Shown one piece after another: positions 7,771-13,805 of a DNA stretch of 14,716 nt. The stretch is from the NCBI GenBank assembly GCA_003152795.1, contig PMBA01000220.1, positions 16,785-31,500 on the forward strand. The letters run 5' to 3'. How positions within the stretch are numbered: the stretch's first letter is position 1; each line of letters opens with the position of its first letter. The translations under genes and the position numbers were made by a program. The notes under the pieces were generated by a model. The model worked only from the letters and a program-made list of their open reading frames with translations. It was not told where the DNA came from and did no database searches. Source of the DNA: Acidobacteriaceae bacterium. Its GTDB lineage: Bacteria > Acidobacteriota > Terriglobia > Terriglobales > Acidobacteriaceae.

Positions 7771-8475
7771 CTAACCTCTCTTGCTCGGCGCCGTCGCTTG
7801 CCGACCACCAGAATCTGCTTGCCGAAGATATGCCAGCGAAAAGTCACAGATATGCTCAGCGATCCGGTCCACCTGCTCCGGTGTCATTTCCAACTCCGGC
7901 CAAAGTTGCTTCAATAGAGGACCCGCCAGAACATAAAGAAGAATTTGTCCCATCACGCTGTGTGCGCACAGCCGGGTCTTCTCATGCTTGGGAGGCAAAG
8001 CGATGATGCCTCCGATCAGTTCGAGCAGTCGCTTGTAAATCGGCCGGGACACTTCGTTGACGACTCGCGACAGCGCCGGCGTGGGCTGCACAAGTTCGTG
8101 CAACATGATTCGAAAGTGCCAGTCCGGCAAATTTGGCTCGGCCACGCTTTGCAGGCGAGCTCTGATGACCGCCCGCAAAATGTCCTCTGGAGGTGCATTC
8201 TGATCAAGCGCACTGCTGATTGCATCCACCCGAGCCGCCCGCACCGATTGCTGCAATACTTCGGTATACAGGCCTAATTTGTCGCCGAAGTGATAGTTGA
8301 CCGCTGCGATATTGGCGCCCGAGCGCTTGACGATTTCCCGCACCGTCGTCGCTTGATAGCCGTGCTCGGCGAAGACGTGACCGGCGGCTTCAACCAGCTT
8401 CTCACGTGTTGAAGCAGCAGCCCTGGGCGCGGACACGCGATGCGTTTGCCTTCGAATTTGTTTCGGCGGGAACAT
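7771..8475 (-). CDS. TetR/AcrR-family repressor, CecR (YbiH)-like
   Basis: DNA-binding regulator of 234 aa, the first gene of the exporter operon and its likely autorepressor. The N-terminal TetR domain starts at STREKLVEAAGHVFAEHGY (22-40), with the helix-turn-helix at about 43-67 (TTVREIVKRSG, then NIAAVNYHFGDKLGLY). The NIAAVNYHFG recognition helix and the C-terminal part (about 95-220) resemble CecR/DUF1956 regulators, one of which sits upstream of ybhGFSR in E. coli. The C-terminal tail is Gly/Ser/Arg-rich and likely disordered. The ATG at 8475 has no obvious Shine-Dalgarno. An in-frame GTG at 8436 would still leave a complete HTH domain and is a possible alternative. The stop (TAG) is 2 nt from the next start. 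The ligand is not deducible; CecR responds to antibiotic stress in E. coli. Confidence 0.92.
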   Translation of the reverse strand: MFPPKQIRRQTHRVSAPRAAASTREKLVEAAGHVFAEHGYQATTVREIVKRSGANIAAVNYHFGDKLGLYTEVLQQSVRAARVDAISSALDQNAPPEDILRAVIRARLQSVAEPNLPDWHFRIMLHELVQPTPALSRVVNEVSRPIYKRLLELIGGIIALPPKHEKTRLCAHSVMGQILLYVLAGPLLKQLWPELEMTPEQVDRIAEHICDFSLAYLRQADSGGRQATAPSKRG

Positions 8476-8501
8476 TAAACAACCGTCTTAAACAACAGTC
8501 T
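8476..8501 (-). promoter_or_regulatory. Tandem 13-bp direct repeat upstream of the repressor gene (candidate operator)
   Basis: Two adjacent copies, TAAACAACCGTCT (8476-8488) and TAAACAACAGTCT (8489-8501) on the plus strand, match at 12 of 13 positions. They end directly at the ATG of the tetR-like gene. A degraded third unit (GAAACA) follows at 8502-8507. Placement and repetition fit autoregulation by the adjacent repressor. TetR dimers more often bind inverted repeats, so this is a candidate only. Confidence 0.5.
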
Positions 8502-8881
8502 GAAACATGGGTTTGAATCTCGCCCAGGCTATCTTGGCAGATTCGTCCTCGCGAAATATGCTCACTGTTGCTCACAGTTGTAAGTTTATTGTCGAGGAGG
8601 CGGTCGGTTCGAATCCCGAAAACGCAGCCAACTTCTGTATTGCCCGTCATCCGCCCGGAATCGGTGCCGACCACGCCACCAGATCGCGTAATTTCCAGGC
8701 CTGGATTCTCTAAAGCATGAACACACCTCAGTGGGCAGCTGTCGCGCACATGGCGACCCGAAGAGGTGATGTCTTATTCCACGTTCTTGAAGATCACCAG
8801 GAGTACCGGTGGAAAGACCGAAATTCAGCGGGACCGTACCCGCGAAACCATGCAGCACGCCCAGGCGAATTCCGAACTCAC
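8502..8881. other. Intergenic stretch without a recognisable gene
   Basis: About 380 nt between the operon's putative operator and the transposase remnant. Open frames on both strands give peptides I do not recognise. It should contain the promoter of the leftward operon, but no confident -35/-10 pair is visible. It contains a 10-bp tandem near-repeat at 8561-8580 (ctcactgttg, ctcacagttg) and, around 8601-8620, a short tRNA T-arm-like string (GGTTCGAATCC) without the rest of a tRNA. Confidence 0.4.
8561..8580. repeat. Short tandem near-repeat in the operon's upstream region
   Basis: ctcactgttg followed directly by ctcacagttg, 9 of 10 positions identical. The first copy contains ACTGTTG (8564-8570), the inverse of CAACAGT at 8493-8499 in the putative operator 65 nt away. 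It could be a second regulator site or chance. Confidence 0.3.
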
Positions 8882-9186
8882 GAACGGGTTGTCGAGATGT
8901 TCCAGGACCCGAGTTTCGAGATCGAAGTACCCCAGATCATAATCCATAAAGCTGACCAGCCAGATATCGTCGTGAACTTCCGTGATGCCGACTGCTTGGC
9001 CGGCAAAGACGGTGCTAGTTAATCTTTTTGTTTCCCAGACAGATGCGTCCGCAATCGGTGAATACGATGACCTTGTCGTGGGGATAATCGATGTCGGGCA
9101 ATCCGCTGGTAGGCGCGGGTGGAGGGCTGACTGCACAGGCTGGCCGGAGCCGCGTAGTTCGATGGACGCTTGGCCAGCGAGCGTTC
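8882..9186 (-). pseudogene. Decayed C-terminal part of an IS481-like transposase
   Basis: Three minus-strand frames must be joined to read a familiar transposase tail. First, AKRPSNYAAPASL followed by STRAYQ (about 9177-9105). After a frame change comes GLPDIDYP and then TDCGRICLGNKKIN (about 9102-9018), ending at a TAG. After an apparent 2-nt loss at about 9017 comes STVFAGQAVGITEVHDDIWL and then VSFMDYDLGYF (about 9013-8920). Homology stops near NPF at 8882. This order is, from memory, the extended C-terminus of integrase-core transposases of the IS481 type (typically KINLSTVFAGQ, here missing the Leu). The catalytic DDE core is absent and no terminal inverted repeats were identified, so it is a dead fragment. 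The family name is less certain than the transposase call. Confidence 0.72.
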
Positions 9187-9260
9187 AAACAATCCAGGAA
9201 AAGTGAGCAGTCTTGAACAGCCATACGATGCTGGGGAGATTATTCTGCAAAATTGGTTGA

Positions 9261-9473
9261 CGCGGTATCGGCCTGCAGCGGGAGTCGTTCCTGGGCGAAG
9301 GATCCGCTCTCGCGATTCGCGCCAACCTGTTCAATGTCTTCAACATTCTGAATCTTGCCCCGGTGATACCGGCGACGGCGCCGGCTGATATCATCAACAC
9401 CTGACAATTCGGGCATAGCCCGGATGGTCTCGCCGGAAGAGTGATTGAGATTCAGGCGAGGGTGAGTTTCTAA
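9261..9473 (+). pseudogene. Decayed C-terminal tail of a TonB-dependent receptor (Oar-like)
   Basis: The plus-strand frame reads LGEGSALAIRANLFNVFNIL (within about 9291-9350) and NLAPVIPATAPADIINT, then an in-frame TGA (9402-9404). It continues FGHSPDGLAGRVIEIQARVS and closes with Phe before TAA (9471-9473). The RANLFNVFN strand, the Asn/Pro-FG turn and a last beta strand ending in Phe are what I know from the C-termini of large Oar-like TonB-dependent outer membrane proteins of Acidobacteriota; the terminal aromatic is the barrel-assembly signal. A stop lies directly upstream (TGA, 9258-9260) and the rest of the roughly 1000-residue protein is missing, so this is a relic. It may have been truncated by the mobile element whose remnant lies next to it. 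Confidence 0.65.
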
Positions 9474-9486
9474 CTTTCACTTTTGC

Positions 9487-9514
9487 CCGTGGCGGTGAAG
9501 GTTTGCCGCCACGG
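9487..9514. repeat. Strong inverted repeat (9-bp perfect stem) ahead of the GH39 gene
   Basis: CCGTGGCGG (9487-9495) and CCGCCACGG (9506-9514) are perfect reverse complements separated by 10 nt. It lies 13 nt after the stop of the TonB-receptor relic and 24 nt before the GH39 start. No T-run follows on either strand, so it is not a standard intrinsic terminator. It may be the receptor gene's old terminator or a hairpin in the GH39 leader. Confidence 0.6.
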
Positions 9515-9538
9515 CGCTCCCTTAAACGAGACAAATGG

Positions 9539-11080
9539 ATGCAGATGCTTTATAGAATCGCCGTCTTTTTGATATCCGCCGTGGTCCTCACCGTGGCTAT
9601 GCCAGCCCTGGTCGCGCAGACCGCCGCGGGAGCCGGGAACTCCGGCGTAATTCAGATCGATGCTTCCGCGCCAGCTCATCCTTTTCCCCACTTTTGGGAG
9701 AAGATGTTCGGTTCCGGGCGGGCCATTCTGACGTTGCGCGAAAGCTACCGCCGCGATCTCCGCGATGTGAAGCAGATTACCGGCTTCGAATATGTGCGCT
9801 TCCATGCCATCTTCCACGATGAAGTCGGCATCTACGACGAGGACGCGCAGGGTCACCCGCAGTACAACTTCTCCTACGCCGACCAGATCTATGACGGCTT
9901 ACTGGCCAACGGTGTGCGCCCGCTGGTCGAAGTGAGCTTTATGCCAAAGAAATTGGCGGCGCGGGAAGCCCTGCATGCCTTTTGGTACAAGCAGAGTGTC
10001 TCCCCACCTAAGGACTGGACTAAGTGGGACGATCTCATCGCCCAGTTCACCCGGCATTTGGTGGATCGTTACGGCATCGACGAGGTTTCAGAGTGGTACT
10101 TTGAGGTCTGGAACGAACCGAACATTGATTTTTGGGCGGGTGAACCGAAGCAGGCCACCTACTGGGAGCTTTACGATCACACGGCGCGGTCGATCAAGCG
10201 GGTGAGCCCGCGCCTGCGCGTGGGTGGACCCGCTACCGCACAGGGCGCCTGGGCGGATGCCTTCATTCGGCACTGCGCCGAAAACAAGGTGCCCGTGGAT
10301 TTCGTCTCCTCCCATGTTTACGGAAACGATAGCGCGCAAGACGTGTTTGGCACCGACGAGAAAATTCCGCGCGACCAGATGGTGTGCCGCGCGGTGAGAA
10401 GAGTCCACGATCAGATCCGGTCGTCCACCATGCCCGATCTGCCCCTGATCTGGACCGAGTACAACGCCAGTTACTCCAATGAACCCGCCATCACCGACTC
10501 GATCTACATGGGCCCGTGGCTGGCCGATACGATCCGGCAGTGCGACGGTCTGGTGGATGTGATGTCGTACTGGACATTTTCCGATGTTTTCGAAGAACAG
10601 GGTGTGGTGAAGCACCCGTTCTACGGGGGCTTTGGCCTGATCGCAGCCGGCGGGATTCCCAAGCCGTCCTACAATGCTTTCAAGCTGTTGCACCGCCTGG
10701 GCGGCGAACGTATTTCCGTGGACTCCGGTTCGGTGCTGGCGACGCGCCAGAAAGACGGGTCGCTGGTGGTGGCGGCGTGGAACCTGATTCCTCCAACTCC
10801 GACGGGCGTGGCTCAGACTGGATTGGGGAAGACAATTCATCTGCGCTTCGAACACCTGGCCGGCAGCCGCCGCGCCTATATTTCGCGGGTTGATCGCGAG
10901 CATGGGGACGCGCATCCGGCGTACGAAAAAATGGGCGAGCCGGCTTACCCGACCGGGGAACAGCTCAAAGCGTTGCAGCAAGCCGCGCAGTTGCCGCCTG
11001 CTGAAATCCGCGAGTTGTCCGGTGGCGAATTGACGCTCGATCTCGCTCCCGATGGGCTGGCGGTTATTGAGATAAAGTAG
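9539..11080 (+). CDS. Secreted glycoside hydrolase, family 39 (beta-xylosidase-like)
   Basis: Predicted retaining glycosidase of 513 aa, exported to the periplasm or outside. Residues 1-27 form a signal peptide (MQMLYRIAVFLISAVVLTVA, then MPALVA/QT). The (beta/alpha)8 barrel shows the clan GH-A pattern. The general acid/base is Glu193 in WYFEVWNEPNIDFW (186-199); the nucleophile is Glu307 in LIWTEYNAS (303-311). The 114-residue spacing is like characterised GH39 beta-xylosidases. HVYGND (259-264) and YWTFSDVFEEQG (344-355) are further active-site-side motifs, and a C-terminal beta-sandwich follows (about 395-513). Length fits the family (about 480-540). An in-frame TTG at 9503 is possible, but the ATG at 9539 starts the signal peptide. 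Activity could be beta-xylosidase, alpha-iduronidase-like or a PslG-like endoglycosidase; I cannot decide. The downstream enzyme gene lies 81 nt away on the same strand. Confidence 0.9.
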   Translation: MQMLYRIAVFLISAVVLTVAMPALVAQTAAGAGNSGVIQIDASAPAHPFPHFWEKMFGSGRAILTLRESYRRDLRDVKQITGFEYVRFHAIFHDEVGIYDEDAQGHPQYNFSYADQIYDGLLANGVRPLVEVSFMPKKLAAREALHAFWYKQSVSPPKDWTKWDDLIAQFTRHLVDRYGIDEVSEWYFEVWNEPNIDFWAGEPKQATYWELYDHTARSIKRVSPRLRVGGPATAQGAWADAFIRHCAENKVPVDFVSSHVYGNDSAQDVFGTDEKIPRDQMVCRAVRRVHDQIRSSTMPDLPLIWTEYNASYSNEPAITDSIYMGPWLADTIRQCDGLVDVMSYWTFSDVFEEQGVVKHPFYGGFGLIAAGGIPKPSYNAFKLLHRLGGERISVDSGSVLATRQKDGSLVVAAWNLIPPTPTGVAQTGLGKTIHLRFEHLAGSRRAYISRVDREHGDAHPAYEKMGEPAYPTGEQLKALQQAAQLPPAEIRELSGGELTLDLAPDGLAVIEIK

Positions 11081-11119
11081 CGGCAGCCGCGTGGCCACTT
11101 CCTGCCCGACCGGGAAGCA

Positions 11120-11146
11120 AGCATCGCGAAGCAGTGTCCCGATGCT
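11120..11146 (+). repeat. Inverted repeat just upstream of a ribosome binding site
   Basis: AGCATCG (11120-11126) and CGATGCT (11140-11146) are perfect reverse complements with a 13-nt loop. The stem ends 2 nt before AGGAG (11149-11153). A folded mRNA here could affect translation of the glucoamylase-like gene or mark a processing point between the two genes. A weaker CTTCC/GGAAG pair lies just before it (11098-11117). Confidence 0.45.
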
Positions 11147-11148
11147 AC

Positions 11149-11153
11149 AGGAG
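11149..11153 (+). promoter_or_regulatory. Ribosome binding site choosing the start of the glucoamylase-like gene
   Basis: AGGAG lies 2 nt before an ATG at 11156 and 8 nt before a second in-frame ATG at 11162. The usual spacing of 5-9 nt favours 11162. Confidence 0.7.
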
Positions 11154-11161
11154 TCATGTTC

Positions 11162-12484
11162 ATGAGTCCTACCCCAACCACACGTCTCAGCCGGCGGGAA
11201 ATGCTGGCGCGGTTGGGTAAGGCGATGCTGGTATCGCCGTTGCTGAACCTGGCGATCGTCAGTATGTCGTGCGGCGGGTCCAAGCCCGGCAGTAATCTCG
11301 GTACGCCGCCGCTGACCGATGACCAGTTTCTGGATGAAATCGAGCGCGCCATTTTTCTTTATTTCTGGGAGCAGGCCAGTTCGACAACCGGCCAGGTCAA
11401 GGACCGCGCCTTCGCCGCTGGAAGTGACAGCCGCACGGTCTCCAGCATTGCAGCCACCGGCTTTGGTCTAACCGCGCTGTGCATCGCGGACCAGCGCGGC
11501 TACATGGCCAGCGCCAGCATCGTCGCCAGGGTCCAGGCCACCTTGAGTTTCCTGCTCAACCAGATGCCGAATGAAAACGGCTTCTTCTACCACTTTGTGG
11601 ATATGAACACCGGGCAGAGGGCAAACAGTTCCGAGGTTTCTTCAATCGACAGCGCAATCCTTTTGTGCGGCGTGCTCACCTGCCGGCAGCACTTCCGGGA
11701 CCCGCAGATCACGGACATGGCGGCACAAATCTATCAGCGCGTGAACTGGCCGTGGATGCTTAACGGTGGCAGCGCGTTCTCCATGGGCTGGACCCCGGAG
11801 AGCGGATTTCTGACGGGCCGCTGGGACACATACTGCGAGTTGATGATGCTGTATTTATTGGCGATCGGCGCGACCGTGAACCCGGTCCCGGCGAGCGCAT
11901 GGCAGGCATTCACGCGCCCTTCGCTGACTTACCAGGGTTTGACCTTCATTACGAATCTGAGCGCGCCCCTGTTCATCCATCAGTATTCCCACGCCTGGTT
12001 CGACTTTCGCAACCGCCAGGACGCCTACGCCAACTATTTCAACAACTCCGTCACTGCGACGCAAGCGCACAAGCTGTTCTGCTTGTCGCTCGCCAGTCAG
12101 TTCTCCGATTATGCGAACAACCTGTGGGGAATCACGGCGTCGGACTCGGTGAACGGCTACGTGGTATGGGGCGGGCCGCCGGTGATGGGGCCGATTGACG
12201 GTTCCATCGTACCTTGCGCGGCGGGCGGATCGATTCCGTTTGTTTCTTCCGATTGCATTGCGGTGCTGCGCAACATCCAGAGCGGGTTCCCGAAGGCGTG
12301 GCAGAGATACAGTTTTGTGGACGCGTTCAATCCGCTCACCGGCTGGTATGACACGGATGTGATCGGAATTGATTTAGGCATCATGATGCTGATGGCGGAA
12401 AACCAGCGTAGCGGCTTCGTGTGGAACACATTCATGAAGAATCCCGAAGTTGTGGCCGCAATGACGGCGGTTGGGTTCCACTAG
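11162..12484 (+). CDS. Glucoamylase-like protein (PF10091, GH144-like), Tat-type signal
   Basis: Predicted secreted glycoside hydrolase of 440 aa with an (alpha/alpha)6-barrel type sequence. The N-terminus carries a twin-arginine-like motif SRREML (10-15), then a hydrophobic stretch to Cys37-Gly-Gly. This suggests Tat export and perhaps lipidation, though the lipobox (SMSC) is poor. A Gly/Ser/Pro linker precedes the domain (about 52-440). Family landmarks are SSIAATGFGLTAL (94-106), EVSSIDSAILLCG (158-170), WDTYCELMMLYLLAIG (221-236), FIHQYSHAWFDFR (271-283), LWGITASD (321-328) and GIDLGIMMLMAENQRSG (402-418). These fit the DUF/PF10091 'putative glucoamylase' family that includes GH144 endo-beta-1,2-glucanases. 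Candidate acidic residues are Glu158, Asp163 and Glu226. The start is set by the AGGAG spacing; 11156 is the alternative. It is probably co-transcribed with the GH39 gene. Substrate (beta-1,2-glucan or another glucan) is unproven. Confidence 0.88.
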   Translation: MSPTPTTRLSRREMLARLGKAMLVSPLLNLAIVSMSCGGSKPGSNLGTPPLTDDQFLDEIERAIFLYFWEQASSTTGQVKDRAFAAGSDSRTVSSIAATGFGLTALCIADQRGYMASASIVARVQATLSFLLNQMPNENGFFYHFVDMNTGQRANSSEVSSIDSAILLCGVLTCRQHFRDPQITDMAAQIYQRVNWPWMLNGGSAFSMGWTPESGFLTGRWDTYCELMMLYLLAIGATVNPVPASAWQAFTRPSLTYQGLTFITNLSAPLFIHQYSHAWFDFRNRQDAYANYFNNSVTATQAHKLFCLSLASQFSDYANNLWGITASDSVNGYVVWGGPPVMGPIDGSIVPCAAGGSIPFVSSDCIAVLRNIQSGFPKAWQRYSFVDAFNPLTGWYDTDVIGIDLGIMMLMAENQRSGFVWNTFMKNPEVVAAMTAVGFH

Positions 12485-12578
12485 CAACTTCCGCGGTGGA
12501 GAGACCGGCGCCTTGCCTGTTCAGCACTATCGCGGCCCAGTGGGGACGCTGGTGCTCCATGGGCAAGCTTGAATCGCT

Positions 12579-13670
12579 TCACGCCCCGAGCGCCGTTGCC
12601 AGATCATCGCCGCCCAGCAACCTCTTGCGCAAGGTGCGATAGAAGCCGGCGATATGGGCCTCGAATTCGGATAGGCTCATGTCGGCGGTGATGTGAACGC
12701 GGGGCACGGCGAAGCGGTCGATGTTGGCGCCAAACCCGCCGCCCGCATTCATGAAGGCGCAGCGGAAGCCGGCTTGCTCCGCCAGCCGTAGATCTCGTCT
12801 GCTGACGGTGGCAGCATTTCCGAAGGGATAGCCGAAGGCCCACACGGTTTGTCCCAGCACCTTCTCAAGAACCGTCCGGCTTTCAGAGATCTCTCGCCAG
12901 GCTACGTCGTCCGGCGCCCGCGCGAGAACCGGGTGAGAGAGAGAATGAGCGCCGATCGTCATCCCCGATGCGGCAAGCTGTTGCAAGCCGGCTCGATCCA
13001 GCATAAGAAACCTGCAGGCCACGGTCGCGTTCTGGAGGAGTCGTTGCTTCCAGCTTTCGTCAAGCCCGAGCTGTTTTCGGATTTGATCGAGGAATCCGCG
13101 CCTGAGCTCTCCATCGAACTGCGAGAGGAGTTCGACCAGGTTCCACCAACACGAGTGTGTCTTGGCTGGCGGACTCGGGCCAATGCTGATGTTCGCTTCG
13201 GGGAGGCTGAGAGTGATGGGCTCGCTGGCGTCCAGCAACATCAGGTAGAGTTCCTCATACCAGAGCATCGACGGCGTCTCATCGGCGGACGCCGCGGTCG
13301 CGAAAAAGAGGCAGGACAGGCCCAGTTCCCGCAGAATGGGAACCATTTCTGTCAGCGCGTTCTGAAGGGCGTCGTCGCAGGTCAGCAGGATCGAGCGCGG
13401 AGGCAGGGACAGTTCTCCCTCAGACCAACGGAGAAAGTCCTCAGGGGTGATCACGTGGTAGCGTTTCTTCAGAAGCTGGAGTTGCCGCCGCAGGGAATCC
13501 GCATGCACCAGGTTGCCGTCCAACGCGGAATGCAGAATTCGATGGCCGGAGGGAAAGACTCCGTGGTAGGTCACAACCGCGGGACCGGCGCCGGCCGTGT
13601 AGCGCAGGTAGCCACTCTTCGACAAGACAGGAAACACGATGTGCTTCAGAGCGGGACTGACGAGTCTCAA
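12579..13670 (-). CDS. Polysaccharide deacetylase family protein (CE4, NodB-like)
   Basis: Predicted metal-dependent N- or O-deacetylase acting on a polysaccharide or its precursor, 363 aa from this start. VVTYHGVFP (residues 32-40) opens the NodB fold. Motif 1 is LLTCDDAL (95-102), where the usual TFDDG has become TCDDA with both Asp retained. Motif 2 is AHSLSHP (241-247) with both metal His. FGYPFGN (279-285) fills the motif 3 position. A central insertion of about 90 residues (about 130-220) is longer than in minimal NodB domains. No signal peptide is evident. I favour TTG at 13670 (GGAAGG 4 nt upstream; family-like LRLVSPALKHIVFPVL start). A GTG at 13766 would add 32 residues but has no Shine-Dalgarno and those residues look non-coding. 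It lies downstream of the acyltransferase on the same strand, consistent with exopolysaccharide decoration. Confidence 0.85.
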   Translation of the reverse strand: MRLVSPALKHIVFPVLSKSGYLRYTAGAGPAVVTYHGVFPSGHRILHSALDGNLVHADSLRRQLQLLKKRYHVITPEDFLRWSEGELSLPPRSILLTCDDALQNALTEMVPILRELGLSCLFFATAASADETPSMLWYEELYLMLLDASEPITLSLPEANISIGPSPPAKTHSCWWNLVELLSQFDGELRRGFLDQIRKQLGLDESWKQRLLQNATVACRFLMLDRAGLQQLAASGMTIGAHSLSHPVLARAPDDVAWREISESRTVLEKVLGQTVWAFGYPFGNAATVSRRDLRLAEQAGFRCAFMNAGGGFGANIDRFAVPRVHITADMSLSEFEAHIAGFYRTLRKRLLGGDDLATALGA

Positions 13671-13695
13671 GGCGCCTTCCGCAGGTGTTCGCAGA

Positions 13696-13750
13696 ATTGT
13701 ATCGCAGCGTGGGCGGGCCCGTGCGGAATTGAATCGCGCGATTGAATCGC
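13696..13750 (-). promoter_or_regulatory. Repeated ATTGAATCGC elements with a 13-bp palindrome upstream of the deacetylase gene
   Basis: Plus-strand reading: ATTGTATCGC (13696-13705), ATTGAATCGC (13728-13737) and ATTGAATCGC (13741-13750). The last is part of the perfect odd palindrome GCGATTGAATCGC (13738-13750). On the minus strand the first copy reads as TACAAT (13701-13696), a good -10 hexamer about 25 nt before the TTG start, though the matching -35 is poor. It is a candidate operator/promoter region, valid only if translation starts at 13670 and not at 13766. Confidence 0.4.
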
Positions 13751-13805
13751 AGTTGACCGCGATCACGGTGGGTGGTCGAGGTTCGCCGTCATGTCCAGGC
13801 TTGCG

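Noticed and set aside
8717..9022. 101-residue plus-strand open frame in the intergenic region
   Set aside because: Its right half is antisense to the transposase remnant and its left half resembles nothing I know; no ribosome binding site.
9487..9530. Intrinsic terminator at the 9-bp stem
   Set aside because: No run of T follows the stem on either strand, so I report only an inverted repeat.
10088..11098. 336-residue open frame on the minus strand opposite the GH39 gene
   Set aside because: It is antisense to a gene with clear catalytic motifs and a signal peptide. The peptide is Arg/His-rich and matches no family; high-GC third-position bias creates such shadows.
12485..12578. Bidirectional terminator between the converging glucoamylase-like and deacetylase genes
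   Set aside because: Only a 5-bp GCCCA/TGGGC pair with a 20-nt loop and no T-run is visible in the 94-nt gap.
12849..13745. 298-residue open frame on the plus strand opposite the deacetylase gene
   Set aside because: The minus strand carries the CE4 motifs. The plus frame is low in hydrophobic core residues and unrecognised.
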